Notes: generated by a model from the sequence alone, not told the origin. A stretch of DNA of 64,000 nt from Elymus sibiricus (GCA_039707655.1 CM077676.1:186864936-186928935); one strand, 5' to 3'. Positions 10,808 through 23,372 are shown, counted from the stretch's first letter. Made by a program: numbers and translations.

Positions 10808-12354
10808 TGATATGTCTCCAACGTATCTATAATTTTTGATTGTTCCATGCTATTATAGTATCAATCTTGGATGTTTTTATATGCAATTATATATCATTTT
10901 TTGGGAGTAACCTATTAACCTAGTGCCCAGTGCCAGTTGCTGTTTTCTGCTTGTTTTTGGTTTTTCAGAAAATCAGTACCAAACGAAGTCCAAATGCCAC
11001 GAAACTTTTTGGAGATTTTTTTCTGGAGAAAAGAGACTCTGGAGACTTGGAGAGGAGGCCAGAAGGTTCACGAAGCCTCCACAAGGCAACAGGGCACGGC
11101 CCCAGGGGGGCGCCCTGATGCCTTGTGGGCCCCTCGTGGCTCCGTTTGACCTAATTCCACTTCTATAAATTTTCAAATATTAGGAAACCAATAGAGATCC
11201 ACCCCGAATAACTTTTACGCCGCCGCAAGCCTCTGTTCTTCCGCGATCCCATCTGGAGGCCTTTTCCAGTACTCTGCCGGAGGGGGAATCGATCACGGAG
11301 GGCTTCTACATCAATCTTGCTGCCCTTCCGATGATGTGTGAGTAGTTTACCACAGACCTACGGGTCCATAGCTAGTAGCTAGATGGCTTCTTCTCTCTCT
11401 TTGATCTTCAATACCATGTTCTCCTCGATGTTCTTGGAGTTCTATCAGATGTAATCATCTTTTGCGGTGTGTTTGTTGGGATCCGATGAATTGTGAGTTT
11501 ATGATCAGATTATTCATGAGAAATATTTGAGTCTTCTCTGAACTCTTTTATGCATGATTATTATAGCTTTGTATTTCTCTCCGATCTATCGATTTGGTTT
11601 GGCCAACTAGATTGGTTTATCTTGCAATGGGAGAGGTGCTTTGTGATGGGTTCAATTTTGCGGTGTTCAATCCCAGTGACAGAAGGGGACATGACATGTA
11701 TTTGTATTATTGCCATTAAGGATAAAAAGATGGGGTTTAATCATATTGCTTGAGTTTACTTTGTCTACATCATGTCATCTTGCTTAAGGCATTACTCTAT
11801 TTCATACTTAATACCCTAGATGCATGCTGGATAGCGGTCGATGGGTGGAGTAATAGTAGTAGATGCAGGCAGGAGTCGGTCTACTTGTCTCGGACGTGAT
11901 GCCTATATACATGATCATTGCCATCAATCCATCATAATTATTTGCTTTTCTATCAATTGCCCAACAGTAATTTGTTTACCCACCGTATGCTATGCGTTCA
12001 AGAGAGAAGCCTCTAGTGAAAACTATGGCCCCCGGGTCTACTTTTATCATATATTAAAATCAAAAATACCTTGCTGCAATTTATTTACTTTTATTTTATT
12101 TAGTATTTTAGTTTATCTATCTATCACTATCAGAATTAATCCTTGCAAATAACCGCTAAGAGGATTGACAACCCTCTTATTTGCGTTGGGTGCAAGTGTT
12201 TGCTTTTGTGTGTGCATGTGCGCTTAACGGGATTTTGCTTGGTTCTCCTACTGGATTGATAACCTTGGTTCTTAACTGAGGGAAATACTTATCTCTACTA
12301 TACTGCATCGTCCTCTCCTCTTCGGGGAAATACCAATGCAGTCTACAAGTAGCA
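10808..12354 (+). repeat. 5' LTR of element B (1547 bp)
   Basis: It starts TGATATGTCTCC and ends CAAGTAGCA. A TATA-like TCTATAAATTTTC lies near 11162-11174 after a GC-rich block. It has about 138 bases (around 11950-12090) that are absent from the 3' LTR. Confidence 0.9.
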
Positions 12355-12365
12355 GGAAGAATTTC

Positions 12366-12383
12366 TGGTGTCGTTGCCGGGGA
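12366..12383 (+). other. PBS of element B
   Basis: TGGTGTCGTTGCCGGGGA starts 12 bases after the LTR. It matches the tRNA-Asp-type PBS of A except for two C-to-T differences. Confidence 0.8.
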
Positions 12384-12599
12384 GATATCGTCAAAATTAC
12401 CAAGTACCTTCGCATAAACTATCATCCACTTGCATTTATTTTATTTGCCTTTTTATTTGCATTTTCTTCTCGTTTTCATCTCCCCCACTTCTAATTTTTT
12501 TTTACAAAAACACAAAAATATTTTTTTTGCTTGCTTGCTTGCTTTTATTGCCATGTCAACACACAAAAACAGAAAGTAAAACAAAAATTTAAGATCACT

Positions 12600-13886
12600 A
12601 TGGATCACCTTAAAGTTTTCTACTTGGATCATCTTCGATCCATTTGTACTCGTGCTGAAACCCCAACTAGTTTAGTTGAGGGAAAATCATTAGATGAGCA
12701 TGCTCATTTTGTGCATCATCGTTTGTCTAAAAAAGGGAGACTCTTATGGAATCAAATAAATTGTTTGCTATGCTATGCTTGGAATCTATGTGAAATTCAT
12801 GATTTTACTTGTTGCTCTGAGAACCCTAAAAAACACCTTCCCTACCTATGTGAGTTTAATGATAATGAAATCTTATCTTCTTATGCCAAGGGTGTTTATA
12901 GTTATTATGATGTCGAACAAATTGAAGAATTTGTTGCTTTTAAGGGTGCCCATGAAGTTGCTTCTTTGATTGAAAAGTATGATATTACTCTCTACAAATC
13001 TGAAAATTTGGCCATACTTAAATATTGCAATGAAAACTATGCTTCCAATACCTATGTTAGACAATTCATTGGGAGAATGTCTGCTGCTTTGGAAGAGAAT
13101 AATGATATGCATGAAGCTATAGATAATTATGATTCCGTTGATTCGATTGAAATATCCCCTCTTGATGAATGTGATGCTTGCTATGGCCATGATGCCAATA
13201 TTAATGATGTTTATAGAGATGAACTTGCTATAGTTCCTTATGTTAAAAATGAAATTATTGCTATATCACCCATACTTTATAGCTCCTTGAATGAAAAGCA
13301 TGATTGCAATGATGTTACTATAAATTATATTAATGTCAATTGTGCTAATTATATGCCAAGCTACAAGCTTGGGGATGATAATTTTGTTATGTCTACTACT
13401 TATTGCAATGATCACGATTGGGGTGATAATGCTTCTTATGATCTTGAAAATTTATTTAAGCCTCATGATGAATATGTTATTGATAATAATGTTTGCAATA
13501 CTAATAAGAATGGGTTTGGAGAGGTCATGACTTTACTTGATGTTAATCCCACTATCTTGGATGATTATAAAACTTTTACGCATAAGGATCATGAAGAGAA
13601 TATTTCATATGATTGCTATATTCTTGAATTTGACTATGATCCTACATGTAATTATTATGAGAGAGGAAAATATGGTTGTAGAAATTTCCATGTTACTCAA
13701 TTACCTCTCTTGAAGTTCAAATTGTTAATGCTTCGTTCTTCTTCCTTGCATATGCTAGATACTTCTTGTCTTGATAATTTGTTTGCTTATAAAATGCTTA
13801 TGCATAGGAAGTATGTTAGACTTAAATATGTTTCTTACATGCTATATGATGCTCTCTTTGTGCTTCAATTCTTATATTTTATGTGA
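12600..13886 (+). CDS. orphan 428-residue protein of element B
   Basis: This is the only long ORF of element B. I chose ATG 12600 because the region upstream is low-complexity leader (T runs and TTGC repeats), although the frame stays open to 12531. The protein is intact, which is notable among so many broken frames here. It is rich in Asp, Asn, Tyr, Cys and His. The N-terminal third (residues about 1-85) looks globular, with many Leu, Trp and Cys residues (LLWNQINCLLCYAWNLC). The middle is acidic and Asn-rich, and the C-terminus is Leu/Met/Tyr-rich and moderately hydrophobic. I see no zinc knuckle, DSG/DTG protease motif or RT box. By position (first ORF after the PBS) it could replace gag. 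That is inference, and I do not recognise the family. Confidence 0.6.
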   Translation: MDHLKVFYLDHLRSICTRAETPTSLVEGKSLDEHAHFVHHRLSKKGRLLWNQINCLLCYAWNLCEIHDFTCCSENPKKHLPYLCEFNDNEILSSYAKGVYSYYDVEQIEEFVAFKGAHEVASLIEKYDITLYKSENLAILKYCNENYASNTYVRQFIGRMSAALEENNDMHEAIDNYDSVDSIEISPLDECDACYGHDANINDVYRDELAIVPYVKNEIIAISPILYSSLNEKHDCNDVTINYINVNCANYMPSYKLGDDNFVMSTTYCNDHDWGDNASYDLENLFKPHDEYVIDNNVCNTNKNGFGEVMTLLDVNPTILDDYKTFTHKDHEENISYDCYILEFDYDPTCNYYERGKYGCRNFHVTQLPLLKFKLLMLRSSSLHMLDTSCLDNLFAYKMLMHRKYVRLKYVSYMLYDALFVLQFLYFM

Positions 13887-14525
13887 ACATCATTAAAATC
13901 TCGAAGCCTATCTTAATGGCTATAAAAGAAAGAGCTTGTTGGGAGACAACCCAATACTTTCTGTTTTTGTGTGTTTACATAATTATAGCCTCTGTTATGA
14001 TTGTGTTTTTATCTTTTAATTAGTGTTTGTGCCAAGTAATGCCTTTGGGATGATTTGGATGATAGTATAATTGATGCTGTTTGAAAACAGAAACTTTTGT
14101 GTCCAGTGCTGGAATTTTGATTTTTTGCTGGAACGTCAGAACCTTCTGAATTTTTTTACACAATATTGATATATGAATTTTCCACGTTGTCCTAATTTTT
14201 CAGAATTTTTGGAGTTACAGAAGTATGACGTTAATTCAGATCTTTACAAACTGTTCTGTTTTACACAAATTCTGTTTTTGTTGCATAGTTTGCTTATTTT
14301 GATGAATCTATGGATCGTATCAGGGGGTATGAGTCATGGAGAAGTTGGAGTACAGTAGCATTATGCCAATATTAAATATGAATCAATTTACAACAGTACC
14401 TAAAGTTTAAGGTTTGTTTGTTATACTAACGGATCTCACGAGGTTTTTGTTGAGTTTTGTGTGCTGAAGTTTTCAAGTTTGGGTGAGACTACGATGGATA
14501 AAGGAATAAGGAGCGGCAAGAGCCT

Positions 14526-14605
14526 AAGCTTGGGGATGCACAAGGCACCCCAAGGTAATATTCAAGGAAGACTCAAGCGTCTAAGCTTGGGGATGCCCCG
14601 GAAGG
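14526..14605 (+). repeat. duplicated PPT-like tracts with hairpin
   Basis: AAGCTTGGGGATGC occurs at 14526-14539 and 14583-14596, both preceded by CT. In the second copy GGGGATGCC pairs with the downstream GGCATCCCC. The true PPT of B (16711-16725) has the same core. Confidence 0.65.
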
Positions 14606-14806
14606 CATCCCCTCTTTCGTCTACAATCTATCGGTAACTCACTTGGAGCTATATTTTTATTTATCACATGATATGTGTTTTACTTGGAGCGTCTTGTGAT
14701 ATAGTTTGTTTTCTTTTGTTTGCCTTTAGTTTGTTACAATCATCTTTGCTGAACACACCTTTTTGAGAGGGACACACATTATTCGTGATTTGTTAGAATA
14801 CTCTAT

Positions 14807-14930
14807 GTGCTTCACTTATATCTTTTGAGCTAGACAGTTGCTCTAGTGCTTCACTTATATCTTTTAGAGCATGACGGTGGTTATATTTTAAAGAAATAGT
14901 TGCACTCTCATGCTTCACTTATATCTTTTT
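14807..14930 (+). repeat. three direct copies of TGCTTCACTTATATCTTTT
   Basis: Copies start at 14807, 14847 and 14911, each followed within a few bases by a GAGC or GAGAG word. Spacing is 40 and 64 bases. No function can be assigned. Confidence 0.7.
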
Positions 14931-16710
14931 GAGAGTCTAATGAATAGCAATAGTAATATGCACGGGTTATGAATTTGATCCTAATATGATAGGTATTCAA
15001 GAGGGACATAATAAAAACTTTCATGTAGATCACTGAATATGATAAGTTTGATTCCTTGCAATAGTTTTGCGATATTAAGATGGTAATATGTGGGAGGTGC
15101 TAGTAGATAATTGTGGTTTAGTAAGAATATTGGTGTTAAGGTTTGTGATTCCCGAAGCATGCACGTATGATCTATCGTTATGCTAAGAAGTTGGAGCATG
15201 ATTTATTCTTGATTGTCTACCTTATGAGTGGTGGTCGGGGACGAGTGATGGTCTTTTCCTACCAATCTATCCCCCTAGGGGCATGCGTAGTAGTACTTTG
15301 CTTCGAGGGCTAATAAAGTTTCGCAATAAGTATGTGAGTTCTTTATGACTAATGTGAGTCCATGGATTATACACACTGTCACCTTTCCGCAATTTGCTAG
15401 CCTCTTCGGTACCATGCATTGCCCTTTCTCACATCGAGAGTTGGTGCAAACTTCGCCGATGCATCCAAACCCCGTGATATGATATGCTCTATCACACATA
15501 AGCCTCTTTATATCTTCCTGAAAACAGCCTCCATACCTACCTATCATGGCATTTCCATTGCCATTCCAAGATATATTGCCATGCAACTTCCACCGTTCCG
15601 TTTTTATGACACACATCATCATTGTCATATTGCTTTGCATGATCATATAGCTGACATAGTATTTGTGGCTCAGCAACCGTTCATCATTTTTATACATGTT
15701 ACGCTAGTATCATTGCACATCCTGGTACACTGCCAGAGGCATTCATATAGAGTCATATCTTTGTTCTAGATTTGAGTTGTAATTTTCTTTTGAGTTGTAA
15801 GTAAATAGAGGTATGATGATCATCATTATTAGAGCATTGTCCCAGTGAGGGAAAAAAAAGAGAGGCCAAAAAGAGCCCAAGAAAAAAAGGACAAAAAGAG
15901 CCCACCAAAAAAAATATAAATGAGAGAAAAAGAGAGAAGGGGCAATGTTACTATCCTTTTCCATACTTGTGCTTCAAAGTAGTACCATGTTTTTCATATA
16001 GAGAGTCTCCTGTTTAGTCACTTTCATATACTAGTGGGAATTTTTCATTATAGAAGTTGGCTTGTATATTCCGATGATGGGCTTCCTCAAATGCCCGAGG
16101 TCTTCATGAGCAAGCAAGTTGAATGCACACCCACTTAGTTTTCATGTTGAGCTTTCATACACTTATAGCTCTTAGTGCATCCGTTGCATGGCAATCCCTA
16201 CTCCTCGCATTGACATCAATTGATGGGCATCTCCATATCCCGTTGATTAGCCTCGTTGATGTGAGACTATCTTCTTATTTTTGACTTACCCTTATTGATC
16301 TCTACCACCACACTCTATTCCACCCATAGTGCTATATCCATGGCTTGCGCTCATGTATTGCGTGGGGGTTGAAAAAGCTGAAGCGCATTAAAAAGTATGA
16401 ACCAATTGCTCGGCTTGTCATCGGGGTAGTGCATGATAAATATTTTGTGTTAAGAAGATGGAGCATAACAGGATTATATGATTTTGTAGGGATAATGTTC
16501 TTTAGCATTTTTATTTTGAAAGACATGATTGTTTATTAGTATGCCTGAGTATTGATGCTTTTATGTCAAACTATAGACTATTGCTTTGAATCATACGGCT
16601 CTTATTATTCAAAGCATAAGAGAAAGATTACATGATGAAACATGTTAGGTAGCATTCCACATCAAAAATTATGTTTTTATCATTTACCTACTCGAGGACG
16701 AGCAGGAATT

Positions 16711-16725
16711 AAGCTTGGGGATGCT
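16711..16725 (+). other. PPT of element B
   Basis: AAGCTTGGGGATGCT abuts the 3' LTR start at 16726. Confidence 0.85.
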
Positions 16726-18134
16726 TGATACGTCTCCAACATATCTATAATTTTTGATTGTTCCATGCTATTATAGTATCAATCTTGGATGTTTTTATAT
16801 GCAATTATATATCATTTTTTGGGACTAACCTATTAACCTAGTGCCCAGTGCCAGTTGCTGTTTTCTGCTTGTTTTTGGTTTTTCAGAAAATCAGTACCAA
16901 ACGAAGTCCAAATGCCATGAAACTTTTTGGATATTTTTTTCTGGACAAAAGAGACCCTGGAGACTTAGAGAGGAGGCCAGAAGGTTCACGAAGCCTCCAC
17001 AAGGCAACAGGGCGCGGCCCGAGGGGGGGGGGCGCCCTGATGCCTTGTGGGACCCTCGTGGCTCCGTTTGACCTAATTCCACTTCTATAAATTGTCAAAT
17101 ATTGGGAAACCAACAGAGAGCCACCCTGAATAACATTTACGCCGCCGCAAGCCTCTGTTCTTCCGCGATCCCATCTGGAGGCCTTTTTCGGTACTCTGCC
17201 GGAGGGGGAATCGATCACGGAGGGCTTCTACATCAACCTTGCTGCCCTTCCGATGATGTGTGAGTAGTTTACCATAGACCTATGGGTTCATAGCTAGTAG
17301 CTAGATGGCTTCTTCTCTCTCTTTGATCTTCAATACCATGTTCTCCTTGATGTTCTTGGAGTTCTATCCGATGTAATCTTCTTTTGCGGTGTGTTTGTTG
17401 GGATCCGATGAATTGTGAGTTTATGATCAGATTATTCATGAGAAATATTTGAGTCTTCTCTGAACTCTTTTATGCATGATTATTATAGCTTTGTACTTCT
17501 CTCTGATCTATCGATTTGGTTTGGCCAACTAGATTGGTTTATCTTGCAATGGGAGAGGTGCTTTGTGATAGGTTCAATCTTGCGGTGCTCAATCCCAGTG
17601 ACAGAAGGGGACATGACACGTATTTGTATTATTGCCATTAAGGATAAAAAGATGGGGTTTAATCATATTGCTTGAGTTTACTTTGTCTACATCATGTCAT
17701 CTTGCTTAAGGCATTACTCTGTTTCATACTTAATACCCTAGATGCATGCTAGATAGCGGTTGATGGGTGGAGTAATAGTAGTAAATGCAGGCAGGAGTCG
17801 GTCTACTTGTCTCGAACGTGATGCCTATTTACATGATCATTGCAATGAATCCGTCATAATTATTTGCTTTTTATTTTATTTAGTATTTTAGTTTATCTAT
17901 CTATCACTATCAGAATTAATCCTTGCAAATAACCGCTAAGAGGATTGACAACCCTCTTATTTGCGTTGGGTGCAAGTGTTTGCTTTTGTGTGTGCAGGTG
18001 CGCTTAACGGGATTTTGCTTGGTTCTCCTACTGGATTGATAACCTTGGTTCTTAACTGAGGGAAATACTTATCTCTACTATACTGCATCATGCTCTCCTC
18101 TTCGGGGAAATACAAACGCAGTCTACAAGTAGCA
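16726..18134 (+). repeat. 3' LTR of element B (1409 bp)
   Basis: It is 8 substitutions different from the 5' LTR over the first 258 bases. It lacks about 138 bases between TTATTTGCTTT and TTATTTTATTTAG (around 17875), and TTTT runs at the break suggest a deletion between short repeats. It ends at 18134 and is followed by ATGAC. Confidence 0.9.
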
Positions 18135-19365
18135 ATGACTTCACATAAAAGAAGTATAATTGATAAAACTTGTTGGAAGTTAACAAACATAGCATTGGTC
18201 ATTGTTGCAATTCATGAAAAAGTAATAAAGGAAGAGAGGTCTCACATATAAATACACTATCTTGGACATCTTTTATGATTGTGATCCCCCATTAAATATT
18301 CTATGTCAAATAGTTGACGTTGGACAAGGAAGACAACATAATGAGTTATGTTTGCTTATATTCACATAGAAGTTATATTGTTTTGGATCCTCTAACATGT
18401 GGTGCTTTCCCCCTATCTTTTGCTAGCCAAAATTCTGTACTAAGTAGAGATACTACTTGTGCATCCAAAAACCCTTAAACCCAGTTTCATGTCATGAGAG
18501 TCCACCATATCTACCTATGGATTGAATATGATCCTTCAAGTAAGTTGTCATCGGTGCAAAAGCAATAAAAATTGCTCCTAAATATGTATGATCTTTTAGT
18601 GTAAAGGAAAATAAGCTTTGTACGATCTTGTGATGGTGAAGAAATAAAAGTGACAGACTGCATAATAAAGGTCGCTATCACAAGGGGCAATATAAAGTGA
18701 CGTTCCTTTACATTAAGAGCTTGCACATCCAAAAACAAAAAGCGCATGACAACCTCTGCTTCCCTCTGCGAAGGGCCTATCTTTTACTTTTTATGTATTT
18801 ACTTTCATGCAAGAGTCAATAGTATTCTCCTCTATTACGTTTTTATTTTCTCTCTTGGCAAGCATCATGTGGTGGGGATAGATCCAGGCATATATATCCA
18901 GTTGGATGTAGGTGATCATGAGTTATTATTGTTGACATTACCCTTGTGGTAAATGCATTGGGAGGCAAAATTATAAGCCCCTATCTTTCTATGTGTCTGA
19001 CTGAAACTTTTGCTCCATAAGTATGCCATGAGTGTCAGCAATCATAGAAGACTAAATGATAGTTGAGTATGTGAACTTGCTAAACAAAACTCTTACATAG
19101 ACTCTTTCTGACAATATGATGAATTGCAATTGCATCAGTGACTAAGATCATAGTTTGTTGGTTTTCAATTTGGTTTATGGTTCATACTTTAACTTGTGAA
19201 TGAATTGTTACTTTTTCATGAGAAGTTTTATGATAATATATTGCTGTTATGATAATGATCATGATGCTCTCATGTCCGTATTTTCTTTTTTATCGACGAC
19301 TCTTTCTCTAAACATGTGGTCATGATTATCGATTTCGGTTTTTCGCTTGAGGACAAACGAGGTCT
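18135..19365 (+). other. 3' untranslated internal region of Athila A
   Basis: This is the resumed part of A after element B. It is AT-rich with no credible ORF and ends in the TTGAGGACAAACGA stretch that commonly precedes Athila PPTs. I see no other structure. Confidence 0.75.
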
Positions 19366-19379
19366 AAGCTTGGGGGAGT
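19366..19379 (+). other. PPT of Athila A
   Basis: AAGCTTGGGGGAGT sits directly before the 3' LTR at 19380 and is identical to the PPT of element C (21262-21275 on the other strand). Confidence 0.9.
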
Positions 19380-19840
19380 TGATACGTCCATTTTGCATCA
19401 TGTTTTCCTACTATTATTTATTATGTTTTTGTTCATTATTTCACTTTATGATACAATTCTTATGCCTTTTCTCTCTTATTTTGCAAGTTTCACATGAAGA
19501 GGGAGATTGCCGGCAGCTATAATTCTAGACCGGAAAGGGGTGAAACAGAGATAGCTATTCTGCACATCTCCAAATGACCTGAAAATTTACGGAGAATTAT
19601 TTTGGAATATATAAAAAATATTGGCTGAAGAAATACCAGAGGGGGACCCACCAGGAAGTGACAGGCCTGGGGGCGCGCCCTACCCCCCTGGGCACGCCCT
19701 ACCCCCCTGGGCGCGCCCCCGAGCTTGTGGTGCCCCTGGCAGACCTCCAGGGCCCATCTTCTACTATATGAAGCCATTTGCCTTAGAAAAAATCAAGAGA
19801 AGACTTTCGGGACGAAGCGCCGCCGTCTCGAGCCGGAACC
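19380..19840 (+). repeat. 3' LTR of Athila A, first part
   Basis: It matches 3393-3825 of the 5' LTR. It has an extra duplicated GGGCACGCCCTACCCCCCT-type unit in the GC-rich block (about 19672-19712). It is interrupted at 19841 by element C, with GAACC at 19836-19840 as the target duplication. Confidence 0.9.
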
Positions 19841-21261
19841 TGATAACCCACAAGTATAGGGGATCGCAACAGTTTTCGAGGGTAGAGTATTCAACCCAAA
19901 TTTATTGATTCGACACAAGGGGAGCCAAAGAATATTTGCAAGTATTAGCAGTTGAGTTGTCAATTCAGCCACACCTGGAAACTAAATATCTGCAGCAGAG
20001 TGATCAGTAGCATAGTAGTATGATAGTTTGATAGCAGTAGCAATAATAGTAACAGTAGCAGTAACGGAAGCAACAGTAGTTTTGTAGCAATTGTGACAGT
20101 AGTGGCAACCGTAGTAACTTAGTAAGGAACAATATGTGAAAAGCTCGTAGGCATTGGATCGGTGATTATGTTGGATAACATTCATCATGTAACAGTCATA
20201 ACCTAGGGTGACACAGAACTAGCTCCAATTCATCAATGTAATGTAGGCATGTATTCCGTATATAGTCATACGTGCTTGCGATAAGAACTTGCATGACATC
20301 TTTTGTCCTACCCTTCCATGGCAGCGGGGTCCATAAGGAAACTAAGGGATATTAAGGCCTCCTTTTAATAGAGAACCGAAACAAAGCATTAACACTTAGT
20401 GAATACATGAACTCCTCAAACTATGGCAATCACCGGAAAGAATCCCAATTATTGTCACCTTGGGGTATGCGGATCATAACACATAGCAGGTGCATATAAC
20501 TTGCAAGATCGGATCAAGAACACAAATATATTCATGAAAACATAAAGGGTTCAGATCTGGAATCATGGCACTCGGGCCCTAGTGACAAGCATTAAGCATA
20601 GCAAAGTCATAGCAACATCAATCTCAGAACATAGTGGATACTAGGGATCAAGCCCTAACAAAACTAACTCAATTACATGATAAATCTCATCCAACTCATC
20701 ACCGTCCAGCAAGCCTACGAAGGAATTACTCACTCCCAGCGGTGAGCATCATGAAATTGGTGATGAAGGATGGTTGATGATGACGATGCCGGAAGATCCC
20801 CCTCTCCGGAGCCCCAAACGGACTCCAGATCTGGCCTCCCGATGAAGAACAGGAGGTGGCGGCGGCTCTGTATCATAAAACGCAATAAAACTTCCTCTCT
20901 TATTTTTTTCTCTAGAATTGTGAATTTATAGCGTTGGAATTAGGTCAGACAGAGCCGCGTGGGCCCCACGAGGTACCAGGGCGCGCCTGGGGGGGGGGGG
21001 TGGCGCACCCTGGTGCCTCGTGGGCACTGGGTGGCCCCCCACCAGTGGGTCTTGGTGCCAGCATTTTTTATATATTCCATAAAAAATCTCCAGAAAGTTT
21101 CATCCAATTCCAAGAACTTTTATTTCTGCACAAAAAACAACACCATGGCAATTCTGCTGAAAACAGCGTCAGTCCGGGTTAGTTCCATTCAAATCATGCA
21201 AATTAGGGGCCAAAACAAGAGCAAAAGTGTTTGGAAAAGTAGATACGACGGAAACGTATCA
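19841..21261 (-). repeat. 3' LTR of element C (1421 bp)
   Basis: It begins TGATAACCC on the plus strand and ends ACGTATCA. It includes an AGTAGCAGTAAC-rich simple-sequence stretch (20030-20115), a TATA box on the minus strand (20922-20933, CGCTATAAATTC) and a GC-rich block at 20955-21050. About 5-6 differences from the 5' LTR occur in the first 275 bases. Confidence 0.9.
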
Positions 21262-21275
21262 ACTCCCCCAAGCTT
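21262..21275 (-). other. PPT of element C
   Basis: On the minus strand this reads AAGCTTGGGGGAGT, directly before the 3' LTR and identical to A's PPT. Confidence 0.9.
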
Positions 21276-23359
21276 AACTCATTGCTTGTCCTCAAGCAAT
21301 TCAGTTGACAAACTGAAAGTGATAAAGAAAAACTTTTACAAACTCTTTTGCTCTTGTATCTATATATATGCTTAAATAGTAACCAAGTTTTCAGCAAAGA
21401 TTATAACTAACCATGCAAATGATAACTCTTAGAAATTATATTCACTCATATCAATGGCATAATCAACTAGCGAGCAATAATAAGATATCTCAAATGCCAA
21501 CACTTTGTCAAAACGATCATGATATAATATGACAACATGGTATCTCGCTAGCCCTTTCCGAGACCGCAAAACATAAATGCAGAGCACCTCCAAAGTTCAA
21601 GCAGCGACTAAACATTGTAATTCATGGTAGAAGAGATCCAGTCATGATGCACACAACATTAACTATTCACAATGCATGCGAATGACAATAGTGCTCTCAG
21701 GACTGGTCCTTATTTGAGAAGGTGATGACTCAACAATAAAAGTAAAATAACATAAAAGTAAATAGATAGGCCCTTCACAGAGGGAAGCATGGATTTGCAG
21801 AGGTGCCAGAGCTCGAGGCTTAAATTAGAGATAAATGAAATTTTGGGAGGTATGCCTTTCCTGTCAACGTCACAACCGAGAGTTTTCAATATCTTCCATG
21901 CTAAACACATCAGCGGCGGTTCCCAAGCGGTAAAGTAAAGTTTACTTCCCCTCCACCAACAATCACAAGCCATGGCTAGCCGAATCCTCGGGTGCTCTCC
22001 ATACCAACAACTTTTTGGGGGAGTTTGTTTTATTATTTTGCAATTTTAATAATGGGACTGGGCATCCCGATTACCAGCCCCTCTCATGCAAGGACAAGTG
22101 AATCAACACTCATCATGAGAATAACCCGCTTAGCATGGAAGATACTGATCGCCCCCTGTCGCTCCATGAGCGGTATGGGCACACAAAACAGATGCTCATT
22201 TGAATATTTAGAGGTGGCACATTCAAATTTACTTAGAACGGCAGAGTAATACCGTATATAGGTAGATATAGTGGACTCATCTGGAATAACTTTGGTTTAA
22301 GGGTTTTGATGCACAAGCAGCATTCCCGCTTAGTACAGGTGAAGGCAAGCAAATAGGTTGAGAAGCGACCAGCTAGAGAGCGAAAACGGTCATAATCATG
22401 CATTATGAATAATCAACATTGAATACTAGCATGAGTAGGATATAAACACCATGAACATAAATATCGTGGAGGCTATGTTGGTTTTGAATCAACTACATGC
22501 GTGAACATGTGCCAAGTCAAGCCACTTGAAACATTCAGAGGAGGATACCATATCATCGTACTACATCACAATCATTTTAATGCATGTTGACACTCAAGAT
22601 AAATCATTATCCACTCCTAGCTACTTAAGCATGGCATGAGCAACTATAATCTTTAATTGTCATCATAAACATGTTTAATCATAATATGCTGAATCATGGA
22701 TACTGAGTTAAACATATTTACAAAAACAAAGAACAAGTTGAGTTCATACCCGCTTTTCCTTGCCACAGTCACTTCATCAAATCGTCGTCATTATTGCCTT
22801 TCACTTGCACGACCGAATGATAGGAAAATAATAATAGTGCAAGAGTGTCGTGGACTAAGCTGGAGTCTGCAAGCATTTTATTCAAAGGAGAAGACAAGGT
22901 AAAATGGGCTCTTTGTTAGATCAACAATAATGCATATGAGAGCCACTCAAAATTTTCATCGTGGTGTTCTCCTTACAATGACTCAACAAAAGAAAAGAAT
23001 TTCAGAGAAACACACTGAAATATTTTTGGAGTTTTTAGTTTTTCTGAAGGAAGCAAATTAAAAAAGACAAAACAAAAACGAGAAAAACTATTTACATGGG
23101 AAAGCTCCCAACAAGTAAAAAGAAGAAACGGGAAATCTTTTTGGGTTTTATTTTACTACTGTGAAACTACAACTAATTAAACTAGAAAGAAAAACCGAAA
23201 AGAAGCGAGAAATGTTTTTGGATTTTCTCAAGTTTTTCGAACACACTAGAAGAAAGCAAAAAAATAAAACTAGCATGGATTATACAATGAAAAAGTATGC
23301 ACACCGACAGCTGGAATGAATTGTGTGAGCATGAATGTAATGTCGGTGAGAAATACGTA
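21276..23359 (-). other. untranslated 3' internal region of element C
   Basis: About 2.1 kb of AT-rich sequence without a credible ORF on either strand. It includes poly-A/poly-T-rich stretches near 23000-23270. I see no other structure. Confidence 0.7.
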
Positions 23360-23372
23360 CTCGCCCAAGCTT
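23360..23372 (-). other. secondary PPT-like tract in C
   Basis: On the minus strand this reads AAGCTTGGGCGAG, about 20 bases past the stop of the Athila-type ORF. It is a diverged copy of the PPT core, and an inverted AAGC/GCTT arrangement with 23371-23390 could form a hairpin. Confidence 0.6.

Larger units (their letters stand above)
13887..16710 (+). other. non-coding internal region of element B
   Basis: No credible ORF is present. It contains three TGCTTCACTTATATCTTTT copies (14807, 14847, 14911), two PPT-like AAGCTTGGGGATGC words (14526 and 14583), and a purine-rich stretch of A, G and AAAAAGAG runs at 15849-15945. The rest is AT-rich sequence in which I see no further structure. Long untranslated 3' regions are common in non-autonomous LTR elements. 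Confidence 0.7.
10808..18134 (+). mobile_element. element B: non-autonomous Athila-like LTR element
   Basis: This is a complete insertion inside A, with LTRs at 10808-12354 and 16726-18134 and a perfect 5-base duplication ATGAC at 10803-10807 and 18135-18139. The internal region (4371 bp) encodes one 428-residue protein and no protease, RT, RNase H or integrase. The PBS (TGGTGTCGTTGCCGGGGA) is two C-to-T changes away from A's tRNA-Asp PBS, and the PPT (AAGCTTGGGGATGCT) is a variant of A's. The sequence before the PPT (CTCGAGGACGAGCAGG) also resembles the Athila one. It must depend on enzymes supplied in trans. I recall this as WHAM-like, unverified. Confidence 0.9.

Noticed and set aside
20020..20120. 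CAG/AGT-rich simple sequence as a possible satellite or CRISPR-like array
   Set aside because: Irregular short units, present in both LTRs of element C. Ordinary simple sequence within an LTR.
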